Counted from the stretch's first letter, positions 24,098 to 36,630 are shown. The stretch: DNA of 64,000 nucleotides from Lepidodermella squamata (GCA_047495785.1 JBLDXI010000064.1:1-64000); one strand, 5' to 3'. The notes: generated by a model from the sequence alone, not told the origin. Made by a program: numbers and translations.

Positions 24098-26979
24098 ATG
24101 ATTCTAATAATTCACATTAGCCTGTTGCTCCTAGCCGCAGACGCTCAACGTGTCACACCTTCGTTATGGCGGCGTTGTTTCTCTGTTTTCGACAACGACT
24201 TTAACGGCTGTTCAGATGACTGCGGGGAAGTTGAATACCAGGTCATTCAAATACTCAGTGTCTTCACTCATTCATCCTAACATTTATCCCTTACCAAGTC
24301 CGCCATATGGTTCGATAGGTTTACCGATTGCCGTGTTGGGGTGAGTATGAAACTATTCCATTTTTCTACATTTGTGTCACCTGCTGTTTAGAACGCTCGA
24401 CTTTGCTACAACCGCTTTGAGTACAGCTTCAGGTGCATTCCTCACGCATTGCAATGCAACAAAACCACCGAGAGCCAGGTTTGATGTGCGTCTCGGTTTT
24501 CTCATCTTTTTCTCAGCATCATATCGACTCGCAGGCTGGATTCTTCAATGGACTTAAGACATTTTCTGGCAATTGGGCCGAATGCTTGGATGCCGCTCTA
24601 CGCTTGCCTGTGAGTTGCAAGCCTTTTACCCATATTATTTTTTGTTGACTTTTAATGAATATTACATTTTATTTCAGTTGCAGCCATTTGAACGCTGTTT
24701 TGCTGGCGGAAGCTTTGCTTCCTGTTTTCCTATTTCTCTTGGCTGCCCGGCAAATTTGGTAATTTCACAGTACTGACATCTGATTTCAATGAGTACTGAT
24801 TTCAAGGACGTTATCGGAGATCTACTTCCCTCCGGCAATCTAGGACAATGCGCAAGAGGCTTTGGTAAATTTTCGGGTATCTACGCTCATTTCAATTAAC
24901 CTCGTTTTTGATAGTCCCCCCTGCTGTTATCGATGACCAAAAGCCGCACGTTCGCTGTATGAACGAGAGAACTGGCAAGTTTGTAGCTTGCCGCCGCGAA
25001 AGCACAGGCTGCTCACCGGACATCCAGATGACTGCGCCACAGCCTTACGCAAACAAAAACATGTGCCTTAAAGGGGTGTGTTCTTACAATTTCTGTGGTT
25101 ATTCTGAATTTTCTGCTTTTTCATCAAGAATGCTGTCCTCTGCCACGAATCATCCGGCGTAACGTGTCGTGCCTTCTGCGAGACAAAATCAGATAGAGTT
25201 TGCTCCGAAATCAGTTATTCATCTTTTTTTTACGCAGTGCATTGTCACAGCTGTCGGTCTTCTCGAGTTCCGCTGACTTCGCAACTAATCTTGAGGAATG
25301 TCAGCGTAGCAGATACACTGTGAGTGACTTTGTTGCTTCCCTTATCGATTCCGATTTATCGTATATGTTGTACGCCTTTAGAGGATTTAAGCTTTTAGGG
25401 TATGAGCATTGTATTTAACCAAAATAATGGCCAAACAGTGAGGGTGACTATCGATCATCATATGACCATATGTATTAATAGTTCCCTAGGGGAGGCCTGT
25501 TTCGATCACATAACAAGCCGAGGCGAAGCCGAGGCGCAGTTATGTTATCATCGAGGAACAGGCCGTACCGTGGGAACTATTTTACATATTGCCCGAAGGG
25601 GACAGCTATCACCGTTATCGAGATACAGTGGTTTGAGTGCGTCGAAATCCACATAATTCACATAATTCGCTACATATTAAAAAACCGAGGGGGACGAATT
25701 TGTAAACAATAAAAAATCCATCTTAATTATGAAAGCTAGATAATTTTGCATTTTTAAACTTGGAAACTGAATTTTCTGAATTTAAACTCTAATCAACGCA
25801 TTTTGACGATGAAAAGCCGGGCCAATTTCTGAAATCGCAAATTGCTGACACGTTCAGCAGCTTCACGTCTGAATCTCGGGCATGCAGTAGTGGAAAAATA
25901 GGTCTCGAAAAATTTGAAATAATTGAAACTCGTCTCGGCATTCGTTGCACTCGGCTGCGCCTCGTTTCACTCATGCTTCGACTCGTTTCAAGTTTGGAAC
26001 TGACCGATTTCATTTTGTTTCTGGCTCCCGCCTGTGGAAATGAAATCGTCGTTTAGAAGTGTAAGGCAGTTGCTGGTCACGTTTATCTAGCGGAATGATG
26101 ACACTAGTAGTCGGCCTTTCATCTCGCTTCGCTCGACTGAATTAAGCAGTTAATCGTTGCTTTCTCGCTTTGCTCGGTGCCTCGCTACGCTCGTCCCAAA
26201 ATCCTTGCCCCGTAATGCTCGCTCCGCTCGCTCTTACGGCGGGGCAAGGATTTTGGATCATGGCTCGCTTCGCTCGCATTTTAAAAAATCCGCCTTAAAC
26301 TGTCAATATGTGAAGTTTTCCCTAGGGGAATTATGTAACATAATTGTAATATGTGAGCTGTCCCCTAGAGCAATATGTTCTCCCAGTGGTCCGAGTACGG
26401 GGGGTAAGGGGGGTAAACAAACCCCCTTGGCGTTCGAAAATTTCTTCGAAAACTTCGCACCCTGTGGTATGTGTGGGTAATTTCATCCCTGAATTTATCT
26501 AGCGAGGATTATCCCATCGGGTTTCCTGCCAGGACACGAATTTTCATTTGCCGAACCTGCGTTTATGATAAATAAATATTTTCATGTAAATTTATGGACA
26601 GCGTGCAAAGAATTTCACTGTTGCGGTAACGGATTCAGAAACATTCACGCAAGACGATGCTAGAAGAGCCTGTTCGAACAACTCAAACTCGCGACTCGCT
26701 ATGATCGAAACCGAAGCTGAGCGACAAGCAGTTTACTCGGCGATGATAGACGCCTCGATCACCACTGCTTACATTGGCTTGTCAAAAACTAGCGACCAGT
26801 GGCTGTGGGCCGACGGTTCAGCCTATGCGGACATGCCGCCCTGGGCGCCTGGTTTCCCGTCAGAGGCAAAGATGAACCGATGTGTTGGCCTGGCGAGCGT
26901 TCTCGATGCAGCTGTGCATTTGACGGATGGGTCTTGCGCTTCGGCCTCAGCTATGGCATACATTTGCGAAACCTTTTGA
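24098..26979 (+). CDS. Secreted 5-module 4-Cys / C-type lectin-like protein, subfamily B gene 3
   Basis: Exons: 24098-24241, 24299-24340, 24392-24478, 24535-24609, 24678-24758, 24807-24864, 24915-25075, 25129-25197, 25251-25319, 26602-26979; 387 residues. A signal peptide (LIIHISLLLLAADA) precedes five 4-Cys modules with RRCFSVFDNDFNGC, RLCYNRFEYSFRC, FERCFAGGSFASC, HVRCMNERTGKFVAC and VLCHESSGVTC. The CTLD is at 263-387 (YIGLSKTSDQWLWADGS, PPWAPGFPS, YICE). All splice sites are GT/AG, including AAG acceptors for exons 2, 6 and 8. Intron 9 is exceptionally long (1282 bp) because it has taken in repetitive CTCG-rich and palindromic DNA. Exon 9 uses the CACAG acceptor at 25250, which aligns with the paralogs. 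Confidence 0.82.
25468..26430. repeat. Palindromic, CTCG-periodic DNA filling intron 9
   Basis: Contains a palindrome around 25479-25590 (AGTTCCCTAGGGG... to ...CCGTGGGAACTA, with nested CAGGCCT.. pairs and a GCCGAGGCGAAGCCGAGGC core), the CTCG-periodic run at 25927-25992 that matches the foldback element at 34.5 kb, a GCTCGCTCCGCTCGC run at about 26170-26280, and a second CCCTAGGGG/CCCCTAG hairpin at 26317-26370. The word AAAAATCCGCCTTAA is shared with the 34-36 kb foldback. It looks like one or more decayed relatives of that element. Confidence 0.6.
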
Positions 26980-27370
26980 TTTCCTTTGACATAATCCGAC
27001 TAATAGCAAACTAATTACCTTAAATAGATAGATATTCAAATATTGCTTGTGTTGCGATTTTTGCTGATGTGATAACCTCGTAACTGGTCTGACAGGCTTG
27101 AAAAAGGTAAAAAAGCGGCTTAAATTAGGAGCCGGCCTTTTTTCCTCAGTAATTATTTTTTCGTGAGAAAATTATGTTTTTGCCCAGCAAAATCGATTTG
27201 CTGATCGATTTGGCATAAACTAGTTAACGTATCTTTTTCACACTATTTTCCTGCCAAAATCAATGATCATCCTGACTTGAGTGGATAAGTTCTTCCGTAA
27301 AAGATTTCTCGTCAATGAATTATTTTTCAAAGTTCACAAAATTGTTCATGCTCAATTGTTTAGGATCTCT
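26980..27370. other. Intergenic, no feature seen
   Basis: Short AT-rich spacer between two B genes, probably holding the 3' end of one and the promoter of the next. Nothing specific is recognisable. Confidence 0.5.
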
Positions 27371-30300
27371 ATGAATCTGTTTATTCGCATTAGTCTGTGG
27401 CTCCTCGTCGTAGACGTTGGTAGTCTGCCGCCAATAAAAAGATGGTGGCGCTGCTTCTCCGCTCTGAATAACAAATTCAACGGCTGTCGATACGAATGCA
27501 ACCAATTCGAATATAAGGTTATCATCGTCGTTAATTGTTCTAATCAGTAACATTATTCCTGTCTCTAGTCCGTCGTTCCGTATATATTTCACGAAAATTG
27601 CGTTGACGGGGTGTGTTTGAAAATATTCCGGTCACAATAGCCTATCATTTGATTTGGTTTTTTGCTATGAAGAACGTTACACTCTGCTACGACCATGTGG
27701 AATTCAGTTATCGATGCATTGAAGGCATATGGCAGTGCAAGAAAACCAACGAAATCCAAGTTTGTGCTCAACATAAGAAAATGCGTATGGCTTTCTTCAG
27801 CCTTTCCATTTTGCTGTTAATTTGCAGGCTGGATTCTACAATACAGGAAAATTTGGACGCAATTATGCAAACTGTATGACTGCCTCAAAGAAATTGCCCG
27901 TAAGTGGAGCAAATTATATCTAAGTTTATTAGTATTGCAAGTTCTCATAATAAATAAGTTAACTAATAGTCTCAACAATCTCCACTTTTCAACTACAGTA
28001 ACGAGTGGTAATTTTGGACAAAACGTGTTTTTCCAACATTAAAAATCAGCCTTTTTTCTAAACTTCTGAAATTCTTACCAATGAGTGTTGAATTTACCGC
28101 AAATTTTGAGAATTTTGAGAATTTTACTTGACCTCTGGCAAATTAAAATGTTAAAATGTGTAACTTTGGACATTTAGAGGGTAATTTTGGACGCTCATTT
28201 GCATATGCAATTTCATTGCAATTGAATGATCAGTTTTTCATGAATTTGTAATTACTTCAGGATCAGATTTCGAAAACAAATTATTGACAGATGGCACATC
28301 ATTTGTTTTTCAGAAGTTCAATAGAAATACGTTTCTGAGTTACCGTCCAAATTTACCCCATTTTTCACCTGTTTTTCAGGTAAACGCCCTGCTAAAACGC
28401 GTCGAAGGATTGTTATTTTTTCTTCGATTACAGGGACAGTAAAGATAGGAGATTATTACTCATGCCAGCTTTTTTGAAAACTAGAGGAAAGCTAATTAGT
28501 AAGATAGAAAGGGAGGTCCCAAAGTGGCCCCAAACTACTTGTAACTTTTTCTGAAATCCAATTTCAGCCCCAATCTCCTTGATTTTCATTTCAAACGAAA
28601 GGTTAAGACATTAAGAGACGGATAATTTTATGCAAAAAATCCATGATTTAAGCGTTCAACCCTGAAAAGCTAAGCCGAGTGTCCAAAGTTACCGTGTCCG
28701 CAATCACCACACGTTACGGTAATTGAAGAAAAGCAAGCAACAAGTTATTTTTCAACGACAATTGGAAAGAAAATTGAAATTAAAGTAACTGAATTGCATT
28801 TTCTACAACTCGAGAAAAAAGTGCCTTTCGATTTCAGTTGAAGCCATTTGAACGGTGCTTTTCTGGCGGCAAATTTGTTTCCTGTTGTCCTGTTTCCCTC
28901 GGCTGTCCAGCCCATTCGGTGAGTCGAACAGCGACGTCCGAACAGCTATCACCTTTCACCTTGTTTTTTTTGATAAGGGCGTGAATGACGATCTACCTCC
29001 CTACAACAATCTAGACTCATGCTTGAGCGGCGCAGGTAGTTTTGGAAGTCGGCTAAAACCTATGCACTTACTTGAACCCTCTTTGCCATTATGGCTTTGA
29101 TTGATAATTTTACAGTGCCACAATCTGTTATCGATGAGCAGAAGCCGCACGTACGCTGTTTGGATAAGAAGGCGGGTGATTTTGCGGGTTGCCGCCTCAA
29201 AAGCACAGGCTGCTCACCTGATGTGACGATGTACGCGCCGCGGCCTTTTGCAAATAAGAAAATGTGTCTGAACGGGGTTAGTCCACTTTGAAACTATTAT
29301 AAACAACAAAAAGTTACTTCTGATTTTCCAATGAAATACAACGCCAACTTTTCTGTGTACATTTTTGTTTAGAATTCTGTGAAATGCAACACATCATCCG
29401 GCACAACTTGTGGTTCTTTTTGCCAGAATGTCTCAGATATAGTTTGGTTTCAAATAATGTATTTCTACCTTTTTATGCCGATATTTCAACAGAACTTCGT
29501 CTTTTCGGGTTCGAGAGACTTCGCGACTAATTACCAGCAGTGCCGACTTTGTGGAAACATTGTGAGCGACTTTGCTTCTACCTATTTTGACTTAGATAAA
29601 ATCGTGAATGAAAAACATAATTAATTTCGATTTTCCGACTTTTTCCTAGCTCGAAAAATTATTATTAGCCAAAATATTTCTCAACTAAATAGCGCTGTGA
29701 GAGAATTCAAAGTCCAATATGCACAGCCGAAAAAAATCGGAAAATCGAAATAAATTATTCACCTGAACAATTTAATATCGTTGGATAGAGGAATTTCTTA
29801 ACGTGGATAAACTAATTTTTTCAACATTTTCAACATTTTCCTGAATTCGATTTCGATTTCGCCTTGCTGAAGCAATCGAAAAACTTGATACCGCAGGCTG
29901 ACGAAAATTACTTTTTGACGAAAATGCCCTCTCGAAAGGGGCGGTTATTTCAGATTTCGAAGCCTCCAGCTTCCTGAAAATTCCGTTGTATCACGATTTA
30001 TTGTGACTTATGGGTGTCGATGATTTGATTTGATTGATTCAGTCCTGGGAAAGTGGGACAATGATTGATTTTGATTGATTGAAGGAGGTGCGTGATTTAA
30101 TCTCCTTTAAATCAAATCAAATCCAAAGCATTTTCATATAACTGTAATGATTTTTACACGAATTTATGGTTGTTATTTTACTAGCAACGTACGAAGACTT
30201 TCACTGTTGTATTGAATGGCGAAGGATTACCATTAACGCAAGACGATGCCAGAAAGGCTTGTTCGAAAAAGCCAAACTCAAGACTGGCGGTAATCGAAAC

Positions 30301-30586
30301 CCAAGCTGAGCGACGAGCCGTTCATGCCGCGATGTATGAAGCCCCGACCTCCTTCGCAATGATTGGCTTGTCGAAAATTGACGACCAGTGGTTGTGGGAT
30401 GACAGTTCAGTTTCAGCCTATGTAGGCATGCCGCCCTGGGCGCCGGACTACCCGTCCGCGGCCAGGTTGAACAGATGTGTTGGGGTGGCCTTCCTTGGGA
30501 GCCTTGGAGAATTGTATTTGATGGATTCAAGCTGCAACGCGGCAGACATGGAAAATTACGTTTGTGAGACTCGATCAGTATCATAA
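27371..30586 (+). CDS. Secreted 5-module 4-Cys / C-type lectin-like protein, subfamily B gene 4
   Basis: Exons: 27371-27517, 27569-27610, 27673-27759, 27828-27899, 28838-28918, 28978-29035, 29116-29276, 29373-29441, 29493-29561, 30185-30586; 395 residues. A signal peptide (MNLFIRISLWLLVV) is followed by the five family modules: RCFSALNNKFNGC, LCYDHVEFSYRC, FERCFSGGKFVSC, HVRCLDKKAGDFAGC, VKCNTSSGTTC. The CTLD (263-395) is the most diverged of the B set: MIGLSKIDDQWLWDDSS, a 2-residue insertion before the Y..MPPWAP motif, and a longer tail after the last CET. Intron 4 (938 bp) holds an inverted-repeat element; intron 9 (623 bp) is rich in GATTGATTTGATTGATT words. All splice sites are canonical. 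Confidence 0.82.
28004..28721. mobile_element. Possible TIR element in intron 4
   Basis: The ends CAGTAACGAGTGGT (28006) and ACCACACGTTACGG (28706) are imperfect inverted repeats. Next to them, 'ttttggac' and 'gtgtccaaagtt' also pair. The interior, about 700 bp, has no recognisable ORF. It makes this intron nearly twice as long as the 513-bp intron 4 at 40516-41028. The borders are tentative. Confidence 0.45.
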
Positions 30587-31414
30587 CGTCATGCAGTCGA
30601 TTTATGAGTTCTGTTATAATTGATGCTGATGTAAATTGTGTGAGAGTTGGTGGAAAGTAAAATGAAGTAACTACTTCTTTCTTGCCTCTTTAACGCCACG
30701 AGAAGTGACTAGAAATTAAGCGCGTGTAGGAATACCTAAGTGACTTCTCAATCGTCACACATCAAGGAAAGCGCTCGGATGCCGATCGAATACACTATAT
30801 CCCCCTGAAAAAAACGTCATTAAAAATTTCAAGCTCACTACTTCACTATGATAATCATTCAAATTTATAGACGCCAATGGGCAATTTAATTTAATTTTCA
30901 GTTCGACTGCGAATGAATCTGCTGTTCTTGCTGTTCGCCTGATATCGATCTGCTTTCACCGCAGCCATTTGCTGTTCAACTGCCTCGCCGGCGTAAGGGT
31001 CGAAGTTCGATTCTATCATGAGCTTGATTTAAATGTTTTGAAGGTACCGTCATTTGGGGCAAAATGAACCTTTGGGGCTAATTGGCCAAAAATTGAAGTT
31101 TTCACATTTTTATCGATGGCTCAAAAACCGCAAGGTAAATTTTCTCAAAAATTTACGGGACAATTATCAACAAGCCTCCTACAAGCCTGCAAATTTCCAG
31201 CCACGTATGTCCCGAAATGAGGTCACGGCTTGTTGTTGCACAGAGGTGAGTTTAGGGAGGTAAAATGACCCCTCTAAATTGAATTACCTGGAGCCAATCT
31301 CGAGGTTTGATGATCAGATGAAATTTTTTCCTCCGACCATTTTCGTCGTAGATGACAGCAAAAAAACCGCGACCCCAGGCGATGCACAGGCATGGCTAGG
31401 TGATTGTGGCCAAA

Positions 31415-32188
31415 TCAGATTTCTCTCCCTAACCCCATTCTAACGGAAATTTGTGGAAAGTTCACCCTAGAATAGATCTATCGATTAGCGAAAACCGCAT
31501 TGAAGAATTCCTCATGGTTACGAAGTTACGAGGTTACGGGGCAAAACAAAATTTGCGCATACTTTACTTCCTAGTTCGAGTGTCCAACTTCGCGAACTGA
31601 TTTGATGGTCAAAAGTAGAGATGCCGCGGTTAAAAATGTAACTGGAGGCTCGCGGTTGACCACAGGGCCGGCCTGTCGTGGTCGAACCAGGTGGCTAATT
31701 GGAAAAATCTCGTCTTATGCTATATATTCATTTGAATTACTGAATCTTCTGGCTGGTACTCACGCTGGTTGCAATTGGTTGCAATTTCAAGTAAATTTGT
31801 ACTAATTCAGTGGCAAACTTCATCATTTTGATTGCAGGCAAGATTCCGATGGATGCATCGCATGTTTATTGTTTTGCAGTTGAAACAGCTTCGAGCGGAC
31901 CAGTAAGGAAGTGAATAATGCTCAAGCACTGTTTGTGGAAGTTGGCCAGAAACTCACAACTGATGAACATGACTCGGGGCATAGAGCGAAGTAGGACCGC
32001 GGAACTGCTGGGGATCCCAAAAATCGGCATTAGGCCCCCCTTTTGATCTTTGAATGAGCTCACCGTACGGACCGATGGAACTGGTAGCGATGATCCCTAC
32101 CATCCCTAGCGGTACTTCGCTCTCTGACTCGGGGGACGGCAAGGCAAGGCCGAGCTAAATTGAAGTCGTGACAATGAAATAAATGGTG
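31415..32188 (+). repeat. Segmental duplication block 1, second copy
   Basis: Matches 16388-17161 at constant offset. It begins inside the right arm of a TAAAGTATGCG-family element (right arm 31415-31566, left arm missing), which shows the duplication breakpoint lies within that element. Confidence 0.85.
31866..32154 (-). pseudogene. 3' terminal exon of an unidentified gene, copy 2
   Basis: Duplicate of 16839-17127. It is in frame from the acceptor (CTTCAATTTAG before 32154) through GPYGELIQRSKGGPN, DFWDPQQFRGP and YAPSHVH. A one-base insertion near 31961 then shifts it to an early stop, where the first copy reads on as SREFLANFDKQC and further. Each copy carries one indel the other lacks. 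Confidence 0.5.
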
Positions 32189-32390
32189 AATAATGAAACT
32201 AATAGCAACCTAAACTTCATCCAAGAATGAGCAGCTCATTTTACACCCTGTGAAGGCATCATTCAAGCGTGAAAATCAATGCTTGTATTCGGCTTCGGCT
32301 AAACCTTGAAAAATGATCGAAGCAAATAAAATTCGAAGATAAAAGGTCATTCCTACATACGCATGGTAAAATTTTGCCATTGGGAAATTT

Positions 32391-32450
32391 GATTTCTCTA
32401 TGGTTACAATGAATTTCTCTATGGCAACCAATAATTTCTCTGTGGCATGA
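32391..32450 (+). repeat. 20-bp tandem repeat, three copies
   Basis: Three successive 20-bp units centred on ATTTCTCTRTGG, with different flanks (GATTTCTCTATGGTTACAAT and two relatives). Short degenerate minisatellite. Confidence 0.8.
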
Positions 32451-33133
32451 AACTGCCACAAATTTGGGCAGCATTTTGCTCAGAATTAGCCTCGAAACCC
32501 CCCATGTAACGCATTTTCTCGAGAATCGTAGGAAAGTCACAAAAACAGCGAAAACCTCAATTTTACTTGAAAGCAATTTAACGTGCAAAAACAAAAATTT
32601 GACAAAATGAGGCGAAAAACGAGGTCGTCGAAAACTCTTGCTGACAGCCGTCCGCGATGCTGATCAGGTGTACGCTCTGGATTCGCGGTTTTGAACAGCA
32701 ACAGAAATTCAGCGACTAGAGGCGACAATGACTGGTTTCTCGGCGAGTCTTCGACCGGCAAAATTGACCCAAATCCGTGGTTAATTTCCACCGCGACCTG
32801 GATACCATTTTGCAGCGAGCGGATGGCTTCTACTATTGCCAGTCTTCCAAACGCCGCGAGCCGCGATGTAGATGCATTGATTTCTGCGTGAACCCAGCTG
32901 GCAGGCGACCGATTTGAGTGGCTTCATGGAGACAAAGCTCGTTTCCAGATTCGATCGAACCAAGGCAACTGATGATCTTGGGGCTTGATATCGTGGATTG
33001 TTGTCGGCGCTCTGTTCCATTAGTCTTGACCACTGATGCTTCGGGCAGCCGGAGAGCATGAATCTTTCGATGACGAATGACGGTTGACCAAAAATCAAGT
33101 TGCCATAGAGATCAGATTAACCAGAGAGGAAAC

Positions 33134-33971
33134 TCCCATGACAATTTGGATTGCAGCATCGTGTTCAGCATTGTCGAATTACCCAAGGTGCAAAGTTTTA
33201 CATCGCTGGGTTGAGCAGTTGATGCACAGTCGTGGGGAGCGTGCAAAAGCAAATTAACGCTTAATTTGTATTGCGGTGCTAAAAACTAATTATTTTTATT
33301 TCCTAATTTCTCGCATGTTTTTACGAATATTTATTTGAAACATGAATCTAATAGGGAATCGGCCAAGCTGAACACGATGGTGCAATCCAAATTGTCATGG
33401 GACCTCCAGAAGTGATGGTTTCATAGGTCGAGTATGCCTACTTTGAGCCTTAATAACTCGAGTTATACCCAAAAGCCATCCGAAAGACTTATGCCATCTG
33501 ATAGAGCACATTCCAAACTTTAATTTCTGTAAAGCTCAGCCGAAACCCTGACCCACTTTGGAGATATAGTGAAACAAAGCTATGCTAACTTGAAAAATAC
33601 ACACATTTTCGCGCATCAATATCTCCTGTTTGGCGGCACCTAATCGGACGAGGTTTGCGTTGCCAAGCTCGTAGCGAGTCGCCGAAGAAAACTGTGTTCG
33701 AGTTGACAATAAATAGCTCAATGTCAGTTTTCACGACGAAAAACAAAAATATGCAGTTTCTAGGCCATCGATAATGATTCGGAATTAAAAAATCCTTCTT
33801 AAAAAACTCGAAGATTTTTTTCAGAAAATTTTTGCATTGAGTTTCCTCTCTGGTTAATCTGATCTCTATGAAATCTCCGATGTCCGATGAAATGTCCGAT
33901 ATCTGATCTTAATCTGATCTCTATGCAAGTTGCAAACAAGAAAAAAATCGCCGAATGAAAAGTGATTTTCT
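33134..33971 (+). repeat. Segmental duplication block 2, second copy, with right half of a TIR element
   Basis: Corresponds to 18791-19404. The left TIR of the element is missing before 33134, but its right TIR is complete to about 33579 (ggagatatagtgaaacaaag). The missing left side is replaced by DNA ending in the reverse complement of a 30-bp word (AGTTTCCTCTCTGGTTAATC...) that also occurs at 33839-33868. This suggests an inversion or template switch at the breakpoint. Confidence 0.75.
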
Positions 33972-36003
33972 AATATATGTTAGAACACCGAGTTTTGATT
34001 CTAATCGAGAAAACGCGTAATTAGAAAAAAATCCGCCGTTAAGGCGGATTTTTTTATAATCTCGAGTAAACGAAGACGAGTGAAAAACGAGCAAGCGGAA
34101 CGAGGCGCAGCCGAGTGGAGCGCGAGTTTTTCACGAGTCGAAGTTTACGAGAGGGAGCGTTTTCGAGTTTAGGATCAAAACGAGTGATCTAACATTATTA
34201 GAGCACGGCTTCTAATTTTCAGGGACTGAGTTACGCGAGTTTTTCACTTCATTTTAATCAAATTTCTGCACTAGTGAGCATCAACTAGTACCTCGCCGAA
34301 CATGCCCAGCTCATCGAAATTAAGACCACCTTTGAGAGCGAAGCCAATTTACTGAATCCGCTGCGCCTAGCAATGCGAGATTCGTGCCAGTTTTGCAACG
34401 CTCGCATTATTGCTAACACTGGTGTGTGCGTGTTTATTTGTGTGTGCGTGTTTTATTGAGGGCAATAATTGGGCACTCGCCGGACGAAGAATGAGCCACT
34501 CGCTTGGCGATACTACGTTCAATAAACAGCGGGCAGAAAAAGTGGCTTGAAAAAGTGGGAAACGTTGAAACTCGTCTCCGCACTCGTTACACTCGGCTGC
34601 GCCTCGTTCCACTCTTGCTTCGACTCGTTTCAACGTCTAATCCAGGCTCGCTTCACTCGCCTTCCACAACTAGACTCGGCTTCGCCTCGTTTCATTTTAA
34701 AGGCATCGCTGCGCTCGCCTTTGTAACCTCGGCTGTCGCCTCGGTTATTAGCAGCGAATTAGCAGTGTGTGCAATAAAAATGGAAAATTATTGCTGTGCG
34801 TAAAAATGCGTTGCTGTTTTATGAATGAGTAATTACGCGCAATAAAAAACGCACGTGTTCTAATTCGCTAATTAGAACAACGCACGTGTTCTAAGTGAAT
34901 TAGAAATGCGAATTAGAAAAACGCACGCGTTCTAAGTGAAAAAACGCTAAATTAGAGGACTGCTCCTAATTTTACAATGCAAATCGCACGATTTCTAATT
35001 TTGAGTTTTTTCACTTAGAACGCGTGCGTTTTTCTAATTCGCATTTCTAATTCACTTAGAACACGTGCGTTGTTCTAATTAGCGAATTAGAACACGCACG
35101 TTTTATTGCGCGTAATTACTCATTCATAAAAGCGACGCATTTTTACGCAAAGCAATGATTTCTCATTTTTATTGCACACACAAAACGCTGTTAATAACCG
35201 AGGTTACCAAAGGCGAGCGCAGCGATGCCTTTAAAATAAAACGAGGCGAAGCCGAGTCTAGTAGTCAAAGGCGAGTGAAGCGAGCCTGGATGAGACGTTG
35301 AAACGAGTCGAAGCAAGAGTGGAACGAGGCGCAGCCGAGTGTAACGAGTGCGGAGACGAGTTTCAACGTATTCCACTTTTTTAAGCCACATTTCTGCCTG
35401 CTGTTTATTGAACGTAGTATCGCCAAGCAAGTGACTCATACTTCGTGTGGCGAGTGCAAAATTATTACCCTCAATAAAACACGCACACACCAGTGTTAGC
35501 AATTAGCAATAATGCAATAATGCGAGCGTTGCGAAACTGGCACGAATTTCGCATTGCTAGGCGCAGCGATTTCAGTAAATCGGCTTCGCTCTCAAAGGTG
35601 GTCATAATTTCGATGAGCTGGGAATGTTCGGCTGGGTACTAGTTGATGCTCACTTGAAGCGGAAATGTGAATAAAATGAGGTGAAAAAACTCGCGTAACT
35701 CAGTCCCTGAAAATTAGAAGCCGTGCTCTAATAATGTTAGATCACTCGTTTTGATCCTAAACTCGAAAACGCTCCCTCTCGTAAACTTCGACTCGTGAAA
35801 AACTCGCGCTCCACTCGGCTGCGCCTCGTTCCGCTTGCTCGTTTTTCACTCGTCTTCGTTTACTCGAGATTATAAAAAAATCCGCCTTAACGGCGGATTT
35901 TTTTCTAATTACGCGTTTTCTCGATTAGAATCAAAACTCGGTGTTCTAACATATATTAGAAATCGTGCGATTTGCATTGTAAAATTAGAAGCAGTGCTCT
36001 AAT
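33971..36003. mobile_element. 2-kb foldback element with CTCG-periodic arms
   Basis: Left arm 33971 to about 34947 (start TAATATATGTTAGAACACCG) is the inverse of about 35009-35958, which ends CGGTGTTCTAACATATATTA. The arms pair at x + y of about 69929 with small indels. Each arm carries an inner hairpin (AAAATCCGCC..GGCGGATTTT), repeated TTAGAAC/GTTCTAA words and long runs where CTCG or CGAG recurs every 9-11 bp. A 45-bp tail after 35958 repeats the element's centre in inverse. Comparison with the first duplicate (around 19402) shows a clean insertion there. No transposase is visible, so it is non-autonomous. Confidence 0.85.
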
Positions 36004-36630
36004 TCAAACGAAGAATTGTTTTCATGAAATTTTAAGTTGGATGTTTTATTTTCTCGAAATGATTATCCTGAAATCACCCCTATGAACCCATTGCACCCTT
36101 TTTAGGGGCCCCAGAGGTGTCGTGCGCATGTAGGAATAGCATTATTCTATGGCTAGCTATAGAATAATCCTTTATAGCTTGAAAACTCGAATTTTCAAAA
36201 AATGAAAAAATTGTTAAAATTAATGTCGAAGAAATAGGCCGAAAAATTGTCAACTAAGCGAAGAATGGTCAATCTCATTAAATTTTCATCAACACGCGTT
36301 CGAATCGGGAGAAATTTTTCGATCTCGTTCTCCTTTTTTGCTAACAAGACAATAATTGATTGTCCACGCAGCAATCACATTTTGTAATTCGTCAATTTAG
36401 GTCATTTTTTGTCCTAATTGTACTATTGCGTAACTCTTCTAACAAAGCGAACTAGGTCAAATTCCGAATACAGGCAAACAGTCAAATTATTGTCCTGCGA
36501 CTAATTTTTCACGATTCAAGTTCCAATACTACGTCATTCTGCGATTTATCCCCTTCATTTTTAATGAATTTCCAAGGTTGTGTTAGAACGCTTCACTATA
36601 ACATTACGTACCTCAATTATGTTAAGCTTT

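Larger units (their letters stand above)
30587..36630. other. Intergenic block of duplicated and repetitive DNA
   Basis: It contains block 1 and block 2 of the segmental duplication, a gene-exon fragment (31866-32154), a short tandem repeat (32391-32450), a half TIR element (33134-33579) and the foldback element (33971-36003). 30587-31414 shows nothing recognisable. 32189-33133 is a stretch unlike the matching place in the first duplicate and has no domain I can name. 36004-36630 is the 5' flank of the next lectin gene. Confidence 0.65.

Noticed and set aside
32537-33098. Overlapping frames on both strands at 32.5-33.1 kb
   Set aside because: I considered a gene fragment, but no frame shows a motif, a plausible splice structure or a paralog.
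34000-34075. Hairpin AAAATCCGCC..GGCGGATTTTTTT resembling a rho-independent terminator
   Set aside because: The context is a eukaryotic foldback element and the same hairpin occurs in both arms; it is part of the repeat, not a bacterial terminator.
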